Source: Spirosomataceae bacterium (GTDB lineage Bacteria > Bacteroidota > Bacteroidia > Cytophagales > Spirosomataceae). Taken from it: 9,408 nucleotides of DNA. Of this stretch, positions 4,877-9,408 are shown in pieces. The DNA lies in NCBI GenBank assembly GCA_030731175.1, contig JANQUM010000099.1:1-9408 (forward strand), read 5' to 3'. Position numbers and translations under genes: made by a program. Below the pieces are notes generated by a model. That model was not told the DNA's origin and searched no databases. It saw only the letters and a program-made list of their open reading frames with translations. The number at the start of each line of letters is the position of its first letter. Within the stretch, counting starts at the first letter, position 1.

Positions 4877-7800
4877 ATTAAACCGGACGCTGATTCCCCC
4901 AATCGTCGAGCGGCGATCAAACGATAGCGACGTAAACGCATTGTTTACCAAACGCTCGATGTAAAAAGTACCCGAGAATTTCTTGTTAAATTGGTATTGC
5001 ACTTGCGGACGAATCTGCACGTTGTAATTTCCCTGAATCGCGATTGCTTCGCCTTCAAGCGGGCGTTGAATCATCTTCAAGTCACTCACGGTTACGTTGA
5101 AGTTGAAGTTCAAATCGTTTTTCAAAACAATCTGATTTCCGTCTTTTCCCCTAATCGGGATTTTGATATTATTCTTCCTGAAACCAATAGACGCCACAAT
5201 GTCATTTCGGTTGTATTCTGCAACTTGTAAATTGCTGAGATTCAGCCCTGAGCGTCGCTCTAAATTCCAATCTAATCGTCCGGTCATGCCATTTACTAAC
5301 CTGAAATTTGCACCAATTACGGGGCCAAATTTCTCTTCGATGCTGACTGTACTCATCACAAATAGTGGTGTGTAAAGTGCGGAATTAATTACATCGCTGA
5401 TGCGGAAACCGTACGTATAATCATTCGCCAAAAGGTTCAGATAAGCTAAATCCGTAAAATTATCCAAGGAGTTATTTCCGTAGTCTAAAGATGACGTATA
5501 GTTACCAACGTTATAAGTGGATGTGTAACTATGGCTCAACGTAATAGATGAGAAAATACTATTGAAGAGCGGAATCTTCTCTACTCCGGCGAAGTCAATC
5601 CGCCAGTTTGGAAATGGAAGTGACCGAAACAAGTTATTAAAAGTTGCCCGCTGCCCGTCATTTGTATCAAACGGCTTGATGTTTTTATCAAGGTAGCGGT
5701 TCAGGATATTTTTTTGTTCGGAAGAATCCTGTTCGTACAATCCTTTTCCGCTGTAAGCGGCTATAAATGCCGTAATTAAAACATCTTGCGAACTCACATT
5801 AAACGGATTCTCCAGTCCGTTTGCCAAGTTAGCATTAAAGTACGTGGCAACCTCAGAACGGTAACTTTTGAATAACGTAAATATCTCGTTTTCTCTCCAA
5901 TCGTCGTTGCGTTTTAGGCGTTTCGGTAAGGTATTAAACGACCAAAACGAAATACTCATATTGCCGTTGCGAATGCGATTGAGTGCCGAGAAGGGATCAC
6001 CCGCTTGGTCTGGTCTGTACAGTATTTGATAATCGTCGCCTTTAGCGTAATTACCTTTTATCTGCATTCGGAAACCCTTGAACGGCTCTAAATTTACGTT
6101 GTAATCAAATCGTTTTTGACGGGATTGAATAAACGGATCGTTGCGTTGTGTGCTGCGGGAGAGCCAACCGTTTTGATCACCTTCAAAGAGCCAACCGCCT
6201 GGCTGAGTTGGATCAACTTTATAGCGTTGAGAACCCAAAACGAAGGGTAGGGCATCTTGAAAATTAAAATCGTTGCTCAATCCAAAATAACGCGGCGAAG
6301 GCAAAAAGCCGGGTAAAACTGTGGTTCTGATATTGGAGTAGTTGAAATTAATCCCCCGTACGGTCATAAGCAAGCGAGTTAATGTTCTCGCAAAATCGCT
6401 TGTTCCGGCTTCCAGAATTTCATCGTCACCGAAGGCTCGGGTGAAATTATCGGTTGGAGCTTTTGGAGTGTTGGCAAACTTAAGAAATTTGAGCTTGTTG
6501 TAAAGTTTCACTAAATCCACTCGGCCTCTAATTCCGATTTCCCGGCCATTTTCGGCGTAGTTTCCAAACAAATCACCCTGGGTACCGTCTTCAAAAATTT
6601 CTCGAATTCCGAATGAGTTGGCACGATAGCCGAACTGATTATTATACTTGGCGTCTGCTTGAACCCAGTCCAGCAAGAATACCTTATCGGTTGGTAATCG
6701 CCAGGTAAAGTCCATTGACTGGCGGTATTCTTTTGGTCTGCCGAGGCTGAAAATAGAACCACGCAACGAGTCCCGTTCGGCTTCTGTGTCAATTTCACCA
6801 AATGGTTCGTCGATGATGGTGTTCATCACGGCGTTATAATTTAGTAATAAGCTGCGGCTTAAATTCCATTGGAGATCGTAAATCCGGTTTCCTAAGAAAT
6901 ACTTTTGAATGTTCGGGGCAATGGAAGAAGTGGTTAGCTGATCGTTACGGAATTGCGTGCTGATAAAACTGCGGTCGTAGTCGCTTCGCACCGAGACCAC
7001 AGTTGGTTTTGGGGCGAAATTAAAATCTTTCACCCAGCCGAATTTCCCTTCTTTAAATTCTTTGGCTTTAAATGGCTCCCAAACAAAAGGCTTCGGTTGA
7101 TACAAATAACTTAACCCGCCGCGTGTTTGCTCTGATGTAAAATCGGAAATTAATACATTACTGCGATTTGAGCGGTTTTTTGCAAAAGTAAAGGCAAAAT
7201 TTTCGATGTCATAAAAGTGTGTGCTTTTGCTTAGATCGGTTCGAGTTTTACGAACGTTTGTAAAATTAAAACCACGGTTTATGCTTCGATCTACAATCAA
7301 ATCCATGTACTCGTCTAAGTCTGTAATGCCGTTTTTGTTGAAATTATCCAACAACCCTTGATTACGTAAATTCACTAAATCACTCAGTCTAATATCTGGA
7401 TCAAGCGGGTCAAATTGCGGCGTAATTTGCTGGAAATCATAACTCACGAAAAACGGAATACTCAAGCCCCACTTTTGCGGCGTAAAGCGGTCAATATCAA
7501 GAGAAGTTGCCACGCCAAAGCTGTAGGCGTTATCGCGTGAACGCATGGAAATTCTATCTTGCACGCCGCCAAAACCGAAGGTTGAAAAGTTGCCATTTAG
7601 TAATATCGTACCAATATCGGCGAGTTTAATATCAGCGGATAAAATCCCGGCTTCGCCTGGTGTTTGGTCGAAACCGTTCGCCCGAAATTCGTTCATCCAA
7701 ACCGTGAAAGATTTTACTTGCTGATCGTCAGAAAGTGGGTTTGAAACGCCGAGCATCACGGTCAGCACATTGCTCAAATCGGGATTTCCGACTACCGTTA

Positions 7801-9408
7801 TTTTGTACGTTCGAGTTACTGCTAAGGTTCGTTCGTCGCCGTCGTCACCAAATGCCGAGCCGTTTACTTCAATTTCCTGCGTAAATCGTTCCGAAAACCC
7901 CGCTCCAGCAAGGTTTCTGGCAATTTTCAGGTTACGCAATTCGTCCACTGGAAAATCAATTTCGTTTTCAAGCGGCCATACTACAGCCGGGTCTGGGGCG
8001 GTGGCTCCATCACCGAGCGTTGGTGTAATTTTCAGGTCACTGATTTCAATTTCGTAGTAGTTGTCACGGGTATCAGTTCCGAGTCTAAGGAATGCACCCA
8101 CTCCGTAATTTTCTTCAAATGCTACTTCATTTGGTACTTCAGCGTGAACGTACATCTGCAAGCGTTTGTACATGTTCAGGTCGAGTTTCGTGTTTTTGAA
8201 AACCGCCCGAGCATCGCCGTCTCGTAGATTTTCAACGCCCAAACTGATGGATTGCTCGTTAAATTGTTGAATCGCTCCGATAACAGTAAAGTCTCTATCC
8301 CGAATAAAACCGGGCGGTACTACGTACGGCGTTCTGCCTTCTTTTACGTTACAATTTCCTTGCTCGTCGCAGCCATTTTCTTCAATGCTTACGGTTGCCA
8401 CTTTGAATTTTGCGTCGTACGGTTCAGGAATTTCGGCAAGCCCAACGTTTGAAAGTTCGTAAGGGAAAATGCGGTAAAGGTTAGAAACCAATTGCAGCGT
8501 GCCGAAACGGCAAACCACGGGTTGCTCCCAATCTGTCATGAGCATTCGCATGAAGCGAATGGATTTGAAACCGTTTATATCGCCCGTGCGTCCGGTGAAT
8601 TGACGCAGCGGTACTCTAAATAAATACCACGTTGCGTTTTCGGCACTCGGTGAAGTTACTTTGTCAATGATAAAGCCGCTGCCTACTTCGAGGCGGTCGG
8701 GGCGGAGGTCAATTTCGTATTCGTAATAATTTTCAATGTCGTTTACGGTATTGTCGTCGTTTATGTCCTCTTTATCGGCGGTGAAGGAAATCGCCAACGA
8801 ATTATTTTGCTGTCCACTGGCAAGCGGGGCGTTGTTTTCCATGCCCAAATAATTTTTGAAACGCTGTAACAATCCCGTGTTTGCACCGAAAGACGGGTCG
8901 GTGTAAAACTTGAAATCATCACCAGATGGGTCATTTAGAATCTCATTTCGTCGTTCTGCGTTCGTTACTTTTCGCTGAATGGCGTTAACGTATGAATTAT
9001 AAAAAACCCGTTCTTCGTCGTTTTTTAGTCCCTCCAAGCCAACGTCTTGATTTGCCCGAGCGTTTTCGTCGTTGGCAAAAGCGTCGGTCACGTATTGCGT
9101 GCGGGGGGCTTTCCCCCACGCGGTTATTACTGGCTCGGTGCCCGAAGTGCTATCGGGCGGTATGCCGTTTTCAAAATTGAAACGACTGTCTGGGATTACG
9201 TCTTCCGAAATATCTCCGAGGTGGAAAATGAGTTTTCCGCCAGTAGTATTTGTTACTCCTTTGATTCCGTCGCGTACTTGATCTTTGAACGGATCGAGCA
9301 TCCAAAACTCAAGGTATTCAACGTTTGCGTTATCAAAGTCGGCGTCGAAGGTCAAGCCGCGGGTTGCAGCTCCAAAATTACGTTTTGGGTTTTGGAGTAA
9401 TCCGGCGG
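4865..9408 (-). CDS. sprA: Type IX secretion outer-membrane translocon SprA, C-terminal two-thirds (5' end beyond window)
   Basis: The frame is open from the right edge to TGA at 4867-4865, giving about 1,514 codons. A TTG at 9355-9353 is internal, not a start: upstream in frame reads NPKRNFGAATRG, normal SprA sequence. SprA (Sov in Porphyromonas) is a 36-strand outer-membrane barrel that forms the T9SS export pore for gliding adhesins and secreted enzymes. Full proteins are roughly 2,000-2,500 residues, so the signal peptide and N-terminal part are missing here. Recognisable family stretches include FDNANVEYLEFWMLDPF near the visible start, GFKSIRFMRMLMTDW, and SYDFQQITPQFDPLDPD. The last several hundred residues show the alternating aromatic/polar pattern of long outer-membrane strands, ending GGISVRFNLAD. 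There is no frameshift. An unusual pair of cysteines lies at 8351-8371. No terminator is visible after the stop, so transcription might continue toward gcvH, antisense to the small plus-strand gene. Confidence 0.96.
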   Translation of the reverse strand, partial: AGLLQNPKRNFGAATRGLTFDADFDNANVEYLEFWMLDPFKDQVRDGIKGVTNTTGGKLIFHLGDISEDVIPDSRFNFENGIPPDSTSGTEPVITAWGKAPRTQYVTDAFANDENARANQDVGLEGLKNDEERVFYNSYVNAIQRKVTNAERRNEILNDPSGDDFKFYTDPSFGANTGLLQRFKNYLGMENNAPLASGQQNNSLAISFTADKEDINDDNTVNDIENYYEYEIDLRPDRLEVGSGFIIDKVTSPSAENATWYLFRVPLRQFTGRTGDINGFKSIRFMRMLMTDWEQPVVCRFGTLQLVSNLYRIFPYELSNVGLAEIPEPYDAKFKVATVSIEENGCDEQGNCNVKEGRTPYVVPPGFIRDRDFTVIGAIQQFNEQSISLGVENLRDGDARAVFKNTKLDLNMYKRLQMYVHAEVPNEVAFEENYGVGAFLRLGTDTRDNYYEIEISDLKITPTLGDGATAPDPAVVWPLENEIDFPVDELRNLKIARNLAGAGFSERFTQEIEVNGSAFGDDGDERTLAVTRTYKITVVGNPDLSNVLTVMLGVSNPLSDDQQVKSFTVWMNEFRANGFDQTPGEAGILSADIKLADIGTILLNGNFSTFGFGGVQDRISMRSRDNAYSFGVATSLDIDRFTPQKWGLSIPFFVSYDFQQITPQFDPLDPDIRLSDLVNLRNQGLLDNFNKNGITDLDEYMDLIVDRSINRGFNFTNVRKTRTDLSKSTHFYDIENFAFTFAKNRSNRSNVLISDFTSEQTRGGLSYLYQPKPFVWEPFKAKEFKEGKFGWVKDFNFAPKPTVVSVRSDYDRSFISTQFRNDQLTTSSIAPNIQKYFLGNRIYDLQWNLSRSLLLNYNAVMNTIIDEPFGEIDTEAERDSLRGSIFSLGRPKEYRQSMDFTWRLPTDKVFLLDWVQADAKYNNQFGYRANSFGIREIFEDGTQGDLFGNYAENGREIGIRGRVDLVKLYNKLKFLKFANTPKAPTDNFTRAFGDDEILEAGTSDFARTLTRLLMTVRGINFNYSNIRTTVLPGFLPSPRYFGLSNDFNFQDALPFVLGSQRYKVDPTQPGGWLFEGDQNGWLSRSTQRNDPFIQSRQKRFDYNVNLEPFKGFRMQIKGNYAKGDDYQILYRPDQAGDPFSALNRIRNGNMSISFWSFNTLPKRLKRNDDWRENEIFTLFKSYRSEVATYFNANLANGLENPFNVSSQDVLITAFIAAYSGKGLYEQDSSEQKNILNRYLDKNIKPFDTNDGQRATFNNLFRSLPFPNWRIDFAGVEKIPLFNSIFSSITLSHSYTSTYNVGNYTSSLDYGNNSLDNFTDLAYLNLLANDYTYGFRISDVINSALYTPLFVMSTVSIEEKFGPVIGANFRLVNGMTGRLDWNLERRSGLNLSNLQVAEYNRNDIVASIGFRKNNIKIPIRGKDGNQIVLKNDLNFNFNVTVSDLKMIQRPLEGEAIAIQGNYNVQIRPQVQYQFNKKFSGTFYIERLVNNAFTSLSFDRRSTIGGISVRFNLAD

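Noticed and set aside
6511..6801. Minus-strand frame of 96 codons inside sprA
   Set aside because: Alternative frame within the continuous sprA coding sequence, with no recognisable protein features.
9353..9355. TTG as the start of sprA
   Set aside because: The frame continues open upstream to the window edge and encodes conserved SprA sequence (NPKRNFGAATRG), so the gene is simply cut by the edge.
9047..9400. Plus-strand frame of 117 codons antisense to sprA
   Set aside because: Lies entirely opposite conserved sprA coding sequence and has composition of a shadow frame.

Overview
The window looks like chromosomal DNA of a member of the Bacteroidota. It carries most of the C-terminal part of sprA, the giant outer-membrane translocon of the type IX secretion system, and gldF, the permease of the gliding-associated ABC transporter. 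Both are essentially specific to that phylum. Two tandem DUF4199 membrane proteins, the moderate-to-low GC content and starts without a clear Shine-Dalgarno sequence fit the same group. A Cytophagales-like lineage is possible, but I cannot fix the genus by eye.

Layout, right to left, because all but one gene lie on the minus strand. sprA enters at the right edge (about 1,514 codons visible, N-terminal part outside) and ends at 4865. A small plus-strand gene (4602-4829) for a 75-residue antitoxin-like protein lies convergent to sprA and divergent from gcvH. gcvH (4428-4045) encodes the lipoyl-carrier H protein and is closed by a clear intrinsic terminator at 3998-4017. Next comes a three-gene unit: a dihydroorotase-like gene (3936-2656), a DUF4199 gene sharing an ATGA stop/start overlap with it (2659-2144), and a second DUF4199 gene 46 bp further on (2097-1582). 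This unit ends in a strong hairpin at 1545-1577. The last unit is gldF (1509-784), overlapped by ATGA with a PhzF-family isomerase gene (787 to the left edge, almost complete).

The genes mix surface motility and protein secretion (sprA, gldF) with housekeeping metabolism (gcvH, pyrC-like). No phage, IS element, CRISPR array, tRNA or rRNA is visible. No gap between genes exceeds about 175 bp.

The main points of interest are as follows. The dihydroorotase homologue has lost nearly all of its metal-binding histidines. The antitoxin-like gene has no full-length partner, only a 16-codon overlapping reading frame where a toxin would start. A phzF-type gene is coupled to gldF where gldG would often be expected. 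I see no convincing evidence of a wholly new multi-gene system.
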